Positions 6,823-13,854 of a DNA stretch of 15,946 nt are shown in pieces. The first letter of the stretch is position 1. Each line of letters starts with the position of its first letter. The DNA lies in NCBI GenBank assembly GCA_027038805.1, contig JALWGO010000055.1:1-15946 (forward strand), in the 5' to 3' direction. The position numbers were made by a program, and so were the translations under genes. This DNA comes from Thermoprotei archaeon. Lineage in GTDB: Archaea > Thermoproteota > Thermoprotei_A > Sulfolobales > WANQ01. A model generated the notes under the pieces. It was not told where the DNA came from and did no database searches. It saw only the letters and a program-made list of their open reading frames with translations.

Positions 6823-7743
6823 TCAAAGAGACCCAGTTATTTTATCCCAAGACAACTCGCTGAGAGGCCTCCCCTTTATCCTTTCTTTAGCAACCCTGCA
6901 GCCTATCATTAATGCCTCATTTATACTATACCCCTTCAAATACGCTATTAGGAAACCAGCGTTAAAGGCATCTCCAGCTCCAACAATGTTTACTGGCTGG
7001 TCTATTCTAACAGTTGTACACCAGTACGAGAACCCCTTATGGAAGCCAACGGCTCCTTCCTTCCCCATCTTTATTACGACGGTCATATCGTAGTCTATGC
7101 TGAGGTTCTGGAAATATTCTAGGAAATCATGTTTACCTGCTAGTAAGCGTGCTTCATCTAGGTTCATTAAGAGGACTTTCAGTAAGCCATAGACTCCTCT
7201 AATGATATCTGGGTTTTCTCTAACAATGAGTGGGCCGGGATCAATACCTATACTTACCTCGTGGCTCCAGGCCTTATCCAATATTTTGAGGACGCTCTTT
7301 TTCTGAGGGTCTTCTAGTAAAGCATAACCACTAACATATACGTGTATACTATCCTCTACTATTCGCTCAGCCTCATCGTCGTCTAAGATCAAGTACTTGT
7401 TTGCCCCACGGTAGGAAAACATTGTCCTCTCATCTTCTGCTTGAACAACGAATACCTTACCTGTTGGAACATTGAGGCGGTGGACATAGTCTAATCTAAC
7501 ACCGTGTTTTCTAAGCTCCTCTAAAACGAGTTCCGAGTCATCGTCATAGCCTATACATGATACGAGGTAGACCTCGTATTCCCTACCACCTAGCTGTGAG
7601 AGATAAGTTGCCGTTATCGCAGCAGATCCCCCGAGCTGTTTTCTAAAAGAGTTGACCAGGCTATCGCCTCCTGGCTCCGGATAGTAGTCTAGGTCTAACA
7701 CATAGTCTACGTTGGCATCGCCTACGACAACGATCTTCGCCAT
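6823..7743 (-). CDS. PfkB-family sugar or nucleoside kinase
   Basis: This is a 306-aa ribokinase-fold enzyme that transfers phosphate from ATP to a sugar or nucleoside hydroxyl. Evidence: N-terminal VVGDANVDYVLDL, the substrate-binding GG motif KQLGGSAA at 36-42, the NLDE motif at 194-197, and the C-terminal signature VNIVGAGDAFNAGF at 251-264 with catalytic Asp258 in the anion-hole motif GAGD. Length is normal. The substrate cannot be read from sequence; ribokinase, fructokinase, 2-keto-3-deoxygluconate kinase and nucleoside kinase are all possible. The ATG at 7743 lies four bases after the stop of the NRAMP-like gene, so it is the last gene of a three-gene minus-strand run. Confidence 0.9.
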   Translation of the reverse strand: MAKIVVVGDANVDYVLDLDYYPEPGGDSLVNSFRKQLGGSAAITATYLSQLGGREYEVYLVSCIGYDDDSELVLEELRKHGVRLDYVHRLNVPTGKVFVVQAEDERTMFSYRGANKYLILDDDEAERIVEDSIHVYVSGYALLEDPQKKSVLKILDKAWSHEVSIGIDPGPLIVRENPDIIRGVYGLLKVLLMNLDEARLLAGKHDFLEYFQNLSIDYDMTVVIKMGKEGAVGFHKGFSYWCTTVRIDQPVNIVGAGDAFNAGFLIAYLKGYSINEALMIGCRVAKERIKGRPLSELSWDKITGSL

Positions 7744-7747
7744 ACTA

Positions 7748-9001
7748 TTACCAGAGTATTCCTAGCAGGTTAACCATAATAAGGACTCCTATGATAACAT
7801 AGGCTACCGTGGCAGTTATCCTAGAATAATATCTGGTACGGCGATACATGTATACTATAAAGACGCCTGGAACCCATGCAGTGAGATTGATTATAACTGA
7901 TAGGTAACGTATGATATCTACAAGCCTATCATAAGATGAACCAAATACTAGTACGAGTACTAGTAGTCCAGCAATACTGGTTAACACGCTCATAAGACTT
8001 GTTTCACGGTGAATAGGACTCCTCAATACAACCTCTATGTTCGACGACCAGTTCTCTCCACGTCTATACTCGTATAGTACGTACGTGTTAACTAGTAGGA
8101 TAGCCATGATGGCTAGTATAGAGGAAGCAGTAACACCTATAACAAATAATGGTCTAGCAAAGGCACCCAGCATTCCCAAAACTTCTACTAGATCCTCGGG
8201 TCCCTTTGCCACAATACCTTTAGGGTATAGGGTTACAGCGGCTAGCAACCCTATTGATATGCTTATGAGGCTCGTGAAGACTAGGCCCAAGCCTATGCTT
8301 GCAAACTCTTCGCGTAGATCTTTGTCTTTAGGTAGGGTCATCATCTCTAATATTAGGGCATAGGGGGCGGCGGCTGCTCCGAAAACAGCTACGACATCTA
8401 ATCCGATCCTATCCTCGTGGAGTGGTGTTATGGTGAATGTCTGGGCTACTATATCGTTTATTATATCGGGGTTCTCGTATAGATATATAATTGACAGTAC
8501 TATGTATGAGCCTAAAAGTAATGTAAGAGCTGTTAAAAGCCTATTTACCTCACTATAGCTTTTAGCAGAAATACTCATAGAATAGACTATTGTGGAAACT
8601 AGTACTGCCACGTAAACCCAGTTAACGTGGAGGAGGCTTGAAAGAATAATTGATATCCCGACAATATTGGCGGTCAGCGTGGCAATATTAGCAAGCATGA
8701 GCCCAGAAGCAAACAATAGATAATACCTTGTCCTCCTAGCCCAGCTAAGTCCCTGAGACTCAACAGCTATTATAGAAGCTAGTTGTTGGAGAAAAGCAAG
8801 CATAGCAGCCGATATAAGTATGCTCCAAAACAAGCGGTAACCATAAGCTGATCCAATATATGTGAAAACGCCAATATTTGTTATCTCTAGGCCACTGCAA
8901 GCCGAGATAAATCCAGGGCCAATTAGAAATAATAGTGGTTTAAGCCTCCACAGCGAGAGCCGGCTCAATACTGGTAGCGTGTATCTCCGTTGGCGGCGCA
9001 A
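7748..9001 (-). CDS. NRAMP-family transporter with an altered metal site
   Basis: The 417-aa integral membrane protein has about 10-11 helices. The start of the fold is diagnostic: LLFLIGPGFISACSGLEITN, then YIGSAYGYRLFW, aligning with GPG...DPGN...GA.FGY.LLW of NRAMP/MntH divalent-metal symporters. The metal-binding DPGN of helix 1 is EITN here (residues 39-42). The MPHN motif of helix 6 is APYA (212-215, in FGAAAAPYALILEM). Since the Met of MPH is a metal ligand selecting Mn/Fe, this is probably not an ordinary Mn importer; Mg-selective or other NRAMP-related carriers also lack it. The TTG start (8999-9001) overlaps the upstream gene by 62 bp; an in-frame TTG at 8968 would reduce that to 29 bp. 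Co-transcription with the kinase follows from the four-base gap. Confidence 0.82.
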   Translation of the reverse strand: MRRQRRYTLPVLSRLSLWRLKPLLFLIGPGFISACSGLEITNIGVFTYIGSAYGYRLFWSILISAAMLAFLQQLASIIAVESQGLSWARRTRYYLLFASGLMLANIATLTANIVGISIILSSLLHVNWVYVAVLVSTIVYSMSISAKSYSEVNRLLTALTLLLGSYIVLSIIYLYENPDIINDIVAQTFTITPLHEDRIGLDVVAVFGAAAAPYALILEMMTLPKDKDLREEFASIGLGLVFTSLISISIGLLAAVTLYPKGIVAKGPEDLVEVLGMLGAFARPLFVIGVTASSILAIMAILLVNTYVLYEYRRGENWSSNIEVVLRSPIHRETSLMSVLTSIAGLLVLVLVFGSSYDRLVDIIRYLSVIINLTAWVPGVFIVYMYRRTRYYSRITATVAYVIIGVLIMVNLLGILW

Positions 9002-9386
9002 CCCCTCTCACACCTAGTTCTAAAGGCTTATCCTGCTCTACAACCGTAGCTTCTCCTCTCTCATCACCACGCATTAAATAGGTTATTACGAGTCTACGAA
9101 TTTCAGGGTCCTCTAGGTTCTTGTTATTTAATACCAATACTATTACAGGGGGAATCTTAGTCCTCGGAGCCCCCTTTAAACCCGTAGAATAGCGTGGGTT
9201 TAGGGCAACTTTATTGTCAACTGGTCTAAGGGGTACTGGTGCATGGTTCACATTAACTAGCCTACTGGTTTTTCCAGTTGTTTTCCCATTTGTGTGTTTT
9301 TTGTTGACTACGTAGTAGTTGTATACTAGTGGTGCGATACCTATAATGGTGTATAGTCCTAGGCCTAGAAGGACATTGGCGTCCAT
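8940..9386 (-). CDS. Membrane-anchored protein of unknown function, 148 aa
   Basis: The ATG at 9386 opens a protein with one N-terminal hydrophobic segment (VLLGLGLYTIIGIAPLVYNY, residues 5-24) and a short basic stretch NKKHTNGK. A proline-rich, low-complexity middle follows (PVPLRPVDNK), then a more ordered part (IPPVIVLVLNNKN, then PEIRRLVITYLMRGD). It looks like a single-span anchor with its soluble part probably in the cytoplasm. It overlaps the start of the NRAMP-like gene by tens of bases in another frame, suggesting translational coupling and perhaps a role as small partner of the transporter. No family is recognised. Confidence 0.6.
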   Translation of the reverse strand: MDANVLLGLGLYTIIGIAPLVYNYYVVNKKHTNGKTTGKTSRLVNVNHAPVPLRPVDNKVALNPRYSTGLKGAPRTKIPPVIVLVLNNKNLEDPEIRRLVITYLMRGDERGEATVVEQDKPLELGVRGVAPPTEIHATSIEPALAVEA

Positions 9387-9538
9387 AATAAAACACCGTT
9401 GCTGTGTTCTCCGAATACTTTCGTTATCATCATCAAGTAGTTTTAAAGTCGGGAACCAAACCAGTCTATATGGTATCGTATGAATACTGTATTAACGATA
9501 AAAATACTCGGATATAACTCGGGTATCATTGAATACTT
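9387..9538 (-). promoter_or_regulatory. Promoter region of the three-gene minus-strand run, with short repeats
   Basis: On the minus strand a TTTAAA box (about 9440-9447) lies some 55-60 bases before the ATG at 9386, fitting a TATA element with a leader of about 30 bases. The region also has a 10-bp direct repeat GAATACTTTC (9413-9422 and 9531-9540) and a tandem ACTCGGATA / ACTCGGGTA near 9507-9526. These could be regulator sites; this is inference from pattern alone. Confidence 0.35.
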
Positions 9539-10222
9539 TCACTGACCCCCCTCTAACGCTTTCAATATAGCCTCTCTAATAATACGCGTAGCCTCGCTAG
9601 GGTCACGAGCCCTAGTAATAGCTGAGCCAACGACGATTATCTTAGCACCAGCCTTTATGAGTGATGGAACATGCTCGGCCTTAATACCACCAGCAACTGA
9701 AACTATTCCCCCAAAAGCCTCTACAACTCTTCTAACAAGATCTGGTACGTCTCCAGCAGTCATACCTAAGCGCTTCTGAACATCTATTCCAATATGGATG
9801 CCGACAATATCTATTCCAAGCTTCTTCAACTCTCTTGCTCTCTTAGCAGGATCCTCTACGTACATTAAGTCGGCTTCAACAATCACACCCTGCCTTCTAG
9901 CCTCCTCTACGGCAGCAGTTATAGTGGAGTCCCATGAAAACCCCATAACGGTTACAATATCTGCGCCAGCTTCAGCGGCTATGCGTACCTCTAGGTCGCC
10001 TACATCAACCGTCTTCATATCTGCAACTATAGTTGCATCAGGTAGCTCTCTCCTAAGAACTTCTACAGCCTTCAATCCCTCCGATTTTATCAGCGGAGTA
10101 CCAGCCTCAATTATATCTGCACCACAACTCCACGCAACTTCAGCTATACGGAGAGCGTCATCTATTCTAGTGAAATCCAAGGCTACTTGGAGGAGAGGCT
10201 TAGAAAAATCCGGCTTTACCAT
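9539..10222 (-). CDS. hxlA: 3-hexulose-6-phosphate synthase
   Basis: The 227-aa TIM barrel belongs to the orotidine-5'-phosphate decarboxylase superfamily. Markers: LQVALDF at 11-17, EAGTPLI at 39-45, the catalytic D-x-K-x-x-D in VADMKTVDVGDLE (Asp68, Lys70, Asp73), VTVMG near 90-94, and phosphate-binding VAGGI (176-180) and VVGSAIT (197-203). The GTPLI and TVDVGDLE stretches match hexulose-phosphate synthase rather than OMP decarboxylase. The enzyme interconverts hexulose 6-phosphate with ribulose 5-phosphate plus formaldehyde. In archaea lacking the classical pentose phosphate pathway it is thought to run toward ribulose 5-phosphate for nucleotides. No fused PHI isomerase domain is present, and no partner isomerase gene is in the window. 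The ATG at 10222 is the obvious start. Confidence 0.9.
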   Translation of the reverse strand: MVKPDFSKPLLQVALDFTRIDDALRIAEVAWSCGADIIEAGTPLIKSEGLKAVEVLRRELPDATIVADMKTVDVGDLEVRIAAEAGADIVTVMGFSWDSTITAAVEEARRQGVIVEADLMYVEDPAKRARELKKLGIDIVGIHIGIDVQKRLGMTAGDVPDLVRRVVEAFGGIVSVAGGIKAEHVPSLIKAGAKIIVVGSAITRARDPSEATRIIREAILKALEGGQ

Positions 10223-10329
10223 AGATCAAAGCACCCAAGAATATATGTAGGCTTTAAGGTTATTAATAACTAGTTATCAAGAAAGCCTTAGATAAGCTAA
10301 AAAGGCCTCCACTATAGGGTGAGCCCGCA
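10223..10329. promoter_or_regulatory. Divergent promoter region between hxlA and pyrG
   Basis: For hxlA, ATATAT at 10241-10246 lies about 20 bases before the ATG, suggesting a leaderless or nearly leaderless message. For pyrG, an AT-rich run starting near 10258 and a CTAAAAAGG at about 10296-10304 are possible promoter parts. Between them is a perfect 12-bp palindrome ATAACTAGTTAT (10266-10277). GGTGA at 10318-10322 is the probable pyrG ribosome binding site. Confidence 0.4.
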
Positions 10330-11931
10330 ACGTCTAAGTACATCTTCGTTACCGGGGGAGTTTTATCAAGTGTTGGTAAGGGCGCAGTCACAGCCAGTCT
10401 AGGACTCCTACTCAAAAGCATGGGATATAATGTAACGGCGATAAAAATAGACCCATACATAAACGTTGACGCTGGCACAATGAACCCATTCATGCATGGA
10501 GAAGTATACGTAACCGAAGACGGAGGTGAAACAGACCTAGACCTAGGACACTACGAGAGATTCCTCAACATCAATTTATCTAAAAGAAACAATATTACAA
10601 CGGGCCAAATATATCTAAGTGTTATAGAGAAGGAGCGACGAGGCGAATACCTAGGGCAAACCGTACAAGTAATACCCCACATAACAGATGAAATAAAAAA
10701 CCGTATCCGCGAGGTAGCCCAGAACTATCAAGCCGATATAGTCCTCGTAGAAGTCGGTGGAACCGTTGGAGACATTGAAGGCCTCCCCTTCCTAGAAGCG
10801 ATCAGGCAGATGAGGCTAGAGCTAGGAGAACATAATACGATGTTTATACATGTAGCACTAGTTCCAATCCTAAGCGTTACGGGTGAACAGAAAACCAAGC
10901 CCGTACAACACAGCGTTCAAGAACTACGTAGAATAGGTATACAGCCAGACGCCATAGTCGCACGGTGCCAGACAAAGCTTGAACCCGAAGCTAAGAAGAA
11001 AATAGCCTTATACGGTAATGTACCCGAACACGCTGTGTATAGTAGCTATGATGTGGAAACAATATACGAGATACCGTTAATACTAGAAGAACAAGGCATA
11101 TCAAAATATGTCTCCGAGAAACTAGGATTAGATTACCGTAAACCCGAGCTCGGTTCTTGGAGAGATTTTATTGAGAAGTATAAGAAGGCTTCAGTAAAGA
11201 AAACTATAGCAATGGTAGGCAAGTATACAAAGCTCAAAGACAGTTATCTAAGCATTATTGAAGCATTGAAACATGCTGGCACAAGCCACGGTATTAGACC
11301 AGTTCTAAAATGGATTGAAGCAACAGATATAGAGAATGGTAAGATTAGAGTAGAAGAGGTTCTCGAAAGAGTTGACGGAGTAATAGTTCTCCCAGGATTC
11401 GGTAAGAGAGGAGTCGAGGGCAAGATAGCGGCAATAAAATATGCACGTGAAAACAATATTCCCTTCCTCGGCATATGTTTCGGAATGCAGCTAGCAGTAG
11501 TAGAAATAGCTAGAAACGTTGCTGGCCTCGAAAAAGCACATACAAGCGAAGTAGACCCCCACACCCCGCATCCAGTGATAACGCTTCTCGAAGAACAATA
11601 CCGTATAGACAAGCTAGGAGGAACCATGAGACTCGGAGCCCAGCCCATAAAAATAATAGAGAATACACTAGCCGAGCAAATATACAATGGGGAGAAAATA
11701 GTCTATGAACGCCACCGCCACCGATACGAAGTAAACCCAAAGTACCTTGAAATCCTTGAGAAAGCAGGGATAAGAATAGGGGGAGTAAGTCTAGAGAAGC
11801 CGGAGCTAGTAGAATTCATAGAGTTGAGAGACCACAAGTTCTTCTTTGGAACTCAGCCGCATCCAGAGTTTAAGAGCCGTCCTCTGAGACCAGCACCAAT
11901 ATTCAAGGGCTTTGTAGCAGCTCTTAAATAA
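10330..11931 (+). CDS. pyrG: CTP synthase, apparent ACG start
   Basis: The enzyme makes CTP from UTP, ATP and glutamine. The reading frame yields 533 aa when begun at ACG 10330: (M)SKYIFVTGGVLSSVGKG with the P-loop Lys17, then IDPYINVDAGTMNPFMHGEV and DLDLGHYERF. The synthetase domain runs to about residue 290. The class I glutaminase domain follows, with the nucleophile LGICFGMQ (Cys383) and the partner His511/Glu513 in GTQPHPEF. Length and domains are normal. The frame has no ATG, GTG or TTG between the TAG at 10315-10317 and the ATG at 10420. Starting at 10420 would delete the P-loop. ACG 10330 sits exactly where the family begins and seven bases after GGTGA. A one-base error near 10319-10333, where an out-of-frame GTG (10319) lies, is the alternative. 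Confidence 0.93.
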   Translation, partial: TSKYIFVTGGVLSSVGKGAVTASLGLLLKSMGYNVTAIKIDPYINVDAGTMNPFMHGEVYVTEDGGETDLDLGHYERFLNINLSKRNNITTGQIYLSVIEKERRGEYLGQTVQVIPHITDEIKNRIREVAQNYQADIVLVEVGGTVGDIEGLPFLEAIRQMRLELGEHNTMFIHVALVPILSVTGEQKTKPVQHSVQELRRIGIQPDAIVARCQTKLEPEAKKKIALYGNVPEHAVYSSYDVETIYEIPLILEEQGISKYVSEKLGLDYRKPELGSWRDFIEKYKKASVKKTIAMVGKYTKLKDSYLSIIEALKHAGTSHGIRPVLKWIEATDIENGKIRVEEVLERVDGVIVLPGFGKRGVEGKIAAIKYARENNIPFLGICFGMQLAVVEIARNVAGLEKAHTSEVDPHTPHPVITLLEEQYRIDKLGGTMRLGAQPIKIIENTLAEQIYNGEKIVYERHRHRYEVNPKYLEILEKAGIRIGGVSLEKPELVEFIELRDHKFFFGTQPHPEFKSRPLRPAPIFKGFVAALK

Positions 11932-11962
11932 TATATCAATTATTTATAGGGGAAAACTATAT

Positions 11963-11983
11963 CTACCTCGGACTCCGAGGTAG
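11963..11983. promoter_or_regulatory. Perfect 21-bp palindrome before the YbjQ gene
   Basis: The arms CTACCTCGGA and TCCGAGGTAG flank a single C. They lie about 20 bases after a TTATTTATA box (about 11939-11947) and 15 bases before the ATG at 11999, so they cover the expected transcription start. A dimeric regulator operator is the simplest reading; with a one-base loop the RNA hairpin would need to open its inner pairs. There is no T-run after it, so a terminator for pyrG is less likely. Confidence 0.6.
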
Positions 11984-11998
11984 TATTCGGGATATACT

Positions 11999-12328
11999 AT
12001 GGAATTCCTAGTCACAACCCTCGAAAACCCACCTGGGTATAGGATAATAAAGGTACTAGGACTGGTTACAGGAAATACTGTGAGAGCCCGACACATAGGT
12101 AAGGATATAGCGGCATCACTTAGAAATATTGTTGGAGGAGAAATAAAGGAATACACGGAACTATTAAAACAATCACGTAGCCTAGCAATAGAGCGCATGA
12201 TCGAGGAAGCAAAGAAGCTTGGAGCAAACGCCGTAGTTGGAGTAAGATTCGGCACAGCTAGCATAATGGGTGGTGCAGCCGAGATCCTAGCATATGGTAC
12301 TGCCGTTGTCCTTGAGAAAGAGGAATAA
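11999..12328 (+). CDS. YbjQ/UPF0145-family protein
   Basis: The 109-aa product matches the small UPF0145 (YbjQ) family, also listed as a heavy-metal-binding domain. It shows the starting beta strand and YRIIKVLGLVTGNTVRARH, then KDIAASLRNIVGGEIKEYTE, then RMIEEAKKLGANAVVGVRF and the final strand AEILAYGTAVVLEK. Members form pentamers; the cellular job is not established, though metal binding and envelope stress have been suggested. The ATG at 11999 is preceded by a TATA-like box and a palindrome, so it probably has its own regulated promoter separate from pyrG. Confidence 0.88.
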   Translation: MEFLVTTLENPPGYRIIKVLGLVTGNTVRARHIGKDIAASLRNIVGGEIKEYTELLKQSRSLAIERMIEEAKKLGANAVVGVRFGTASIMGGAAEILAYGTAVVLEKEE

Positions 12329-12353
12329 TTGTCTAGGAGCTGGGACGGGTTAA

Positions 12354-13019
12354 TTGATCTCCTACACTATACCCGTGCTAGCAATACTAGCACCAACCCT
12401 AATACTCCTAATACTCTACAAGAAGAAGGGATTTCTCCTAAAACCATTCATAATAGGCCTCGGCCTCCTAGTACTAACCCTTATAATTCAGCCGCCAATC
12501 CAGTATATACCTATTCAAATGCTTGGAATAGATTTGAAAAATCCTCCCCAAGATCTCCTAATACCAATACTATTATACGCGGCACTCGTTTCCGGGTTCC
12601 TCCAAGAATACTTGAAGTACGTTAGCGTTAGAGGTAAGGAGACAGTCTATGCGTTATGGGTTGGCGGAGGCTTTGGTTTTGGCGAGACACTACTCGTAGC
12701 CTTTAATCAGAGTATAGCATTATTTGTCGGCATGGTCTTCCCCCTACTGCTGGGCTTTCTGGCAGTGTATGAGAGGTTTGCTACAACACTGTACCACATG
12801 TTCTCTACAAGTATACTAGCACATTATAGTAGGCTCGGGAAGGGTATGATAGCCTATCTCGTATTAGCGGTAGTTCATTCTTTAATGAACTTCCAGGCAA
12901 CGGTTTTAACAAGACTATACGGGTATGCAGCTACCTCCCTTCTAACCGTATATGGTATAATAACTATGACGGCCCTAATCTTAGCAATATATCATCTTAA
13001 GGTGGTAGAACGTGGTTGA
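12354..13019 (+). CDS. YhfC-like putative intramembrane metalloprotease
   Basis: The 221-aa protein has about six or seven hydrophobic segments. The conserved parts resemble YhfC/PrsW-related intramembrane proteases: GFLQEYLKYVSVR (residues 81-93, Glu85), then GGFGFGETLL (104-113, Glu111), ERFATTLYHM (140-149, His148) and LAVVHSLMNF (171-180, His175, Asn179). Typical YhfC proteins carry EE-x-x-R in the first motif and a His before the second Glu; here these are QEYLK and FGFGE, so the metal site is changed and activity is uncertain. Such proteins cleave or process membrane peptides. The TTG start at 12354 follows the YbjQ gene by 25 bases. The 3' end overlaps the next gene by 8 bases, so both are probably co-translated. 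Confidence 0.6.
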   Translation: MISYTIPVLAILAPTLILLILYKKKGFLLKPFIIGLGLLVLTLIIQPPIQYIPIQMLGIDLKNPPQDLLIPILLYAALVSGFLQEYLKYVSVRGKETVYALWVGGGFGFGETLLVAFNQSIALFVGMVFPLLLGFLAVYERFATTLYHMFSTSILAHYSRLGKGMIAYLVLAVVHSLMNFQATVLTRLYGYAATSLLTVYGIITMTALILAIYHLKVVERG

Positions 13020-13461
13020 AAGCAAATACGTTCTACACGGACTAATAGCTGGAGCAGTATCCGGAGTCATTGTAGGCATAATAACTTTTCTAAACATGCC
13101 ATCAGTAGATGAGGTGTTGAAAACAGTTGAACGATACGGTGGAGCTGGCGGTTTGAGCGGCGAGATATTGCGGGGTTATTTATCCATAGTGTTGATGTTA
13201 TCTCCTCTAATAGCCTTTGTATTCTCACTAGTATTAGGAGCCGTATTTGGAGCATTATACGATTATCTCGACAAGAAGATAAAGGTAAACGTATTGTTAA
13301 CAGCAGCATTAACTGGGGCTATCTTCTGGACAGTTCTCGTGGTTCCCAATATGGTTTTGGGAGCCAGTAGCGGTAAGATTATAACTAATACCGTGTGGGC
13401 ACTATCCTATACTGTAGTACTGCTAATACTAGCCGTGGTAAACAATCCTAGAACTCAGTAA
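13012..13461 (+). CDS. Four-helix membrane protein, unknown
   Basis: The GTG at 13012 overlaps the end of the YhfC-like gene by 8 bases. The 149 aa contain about four hydrophobic segments: GLIAGAVSGVIVGIITFLNM (10-29), MLSPLIAFVFSLVLGAVFGA (about 63-82), a third from about 94 to 113, and WALSYTVVLLILAVV (about 129-143). Glycine-rich helices GLIAGAVSG and LGAVFGALYDYL are seen. Overall form and Gly pattern resemble small integral proteins found with membrane proteases or transporters, but I do not recognise the family. Its place between the YhfC-like gene and padR argues for a shared function. Confidence 0.7.
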   Translation: MVESKYVLHGLIAGAVSGVIVGIITFLNMPSVDEVLKTVERYGGAGGLSGEILRGYLSIVLMLSPLIAFVFSLVLGAVFGALYDYLDKKIKVNVLLTAALTGAIFWTVLVVPNMVLGASSGKIITNTVWALSYTVVLLILAVVNNPRTQ

Positions 13462-13463
13462 AA

Positions 13464-13477
13464 CCCTAGGTATAGGG
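13464..13477 (+). promoter_or_regulatory. Short inverted repeat just before padR
   Basis: CCCTA and TAGGG are separated by GGTA, ending two bases before the padR ATG at 13480. It could be a hairpin that masks initiation or an autoregulatory site. Short repeats like this also arise by chance. Confidence 0.25.
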
Positions 13478-13479
13478 AA

Positions 13480-13854
13480 ATGAGAGATGCCGATAAGAAG
13501 AATCTATCAAAGCTATTGAAGAATATTAGATCGGGGTTCTACGCGTTAATTATACTAGAATTACTCAATAAATACGGCCCCCTCTACGGGTATAAGATAA
13601 AGGCGTTGATAGAGGAGGCAAGCAACGGGTTATTGAGGCCTAGTGAAAGCACTATTTACGAGTCTCTTAAACAATTAGAGAAAAACAAGCTGATAAAATC
13701 TTTCTGGGGTGAATCAGAGTATGGTCCTCCGAGAAAATATTATGAGTTGACGGGTGAAGGTAAGAGAGTGTTACTGCTTCTTAGAGACGAGGTTAGAAAA
13801 ATAATAGACTTAGTAAACACTATACAGTCTAGAAAGAGTGATAGCAATGGCTAA
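13480..13854 (+). CDS. PadR-family transcription regulator
   Basis: The 124-aa winged-helix protein has the PadR layout: helix GFYALIILELLNKYGPLYGYKI, recognition part RPSESTIYESLKQLEKNKLI, wing KSFWGESEYGPPRKYYELTGEGK, and a C-terminal dimer helix. PadR proteins are usually repressors whose neighbours are membrane or detoxification proteins that they control. The ATG of the next gene (13847) overlaps its last codons, and it lies 18 bases after the membrane protein gene, so it is inside a single operon and probably autoregulates it. Confidence 0.88.
   Translation: MRDADKKNLSKLLKNIRSGFYALIILELLNKYGPLYGYKIKALIEEASNGLLRPSESTIYESLKQLEKNKLIKSFWGESEYGPPRKYYELTGEGKRVLLLLRDEVRKIIDLVNTIQSRKSDSNG

Noticed and set aside
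10263..10493. Minus-strand 76-codon frame over the start of pyrG
   Set aside because: It is antisense to the conserved CTP synthase N-terminus and has no recognisable domains.
12329..12625. 98-codon frame rich in Asn, Thr and Pro
   Set aside because: It is a shadow of the YhfC-like gene in another phase, and its composition is not protein-like.
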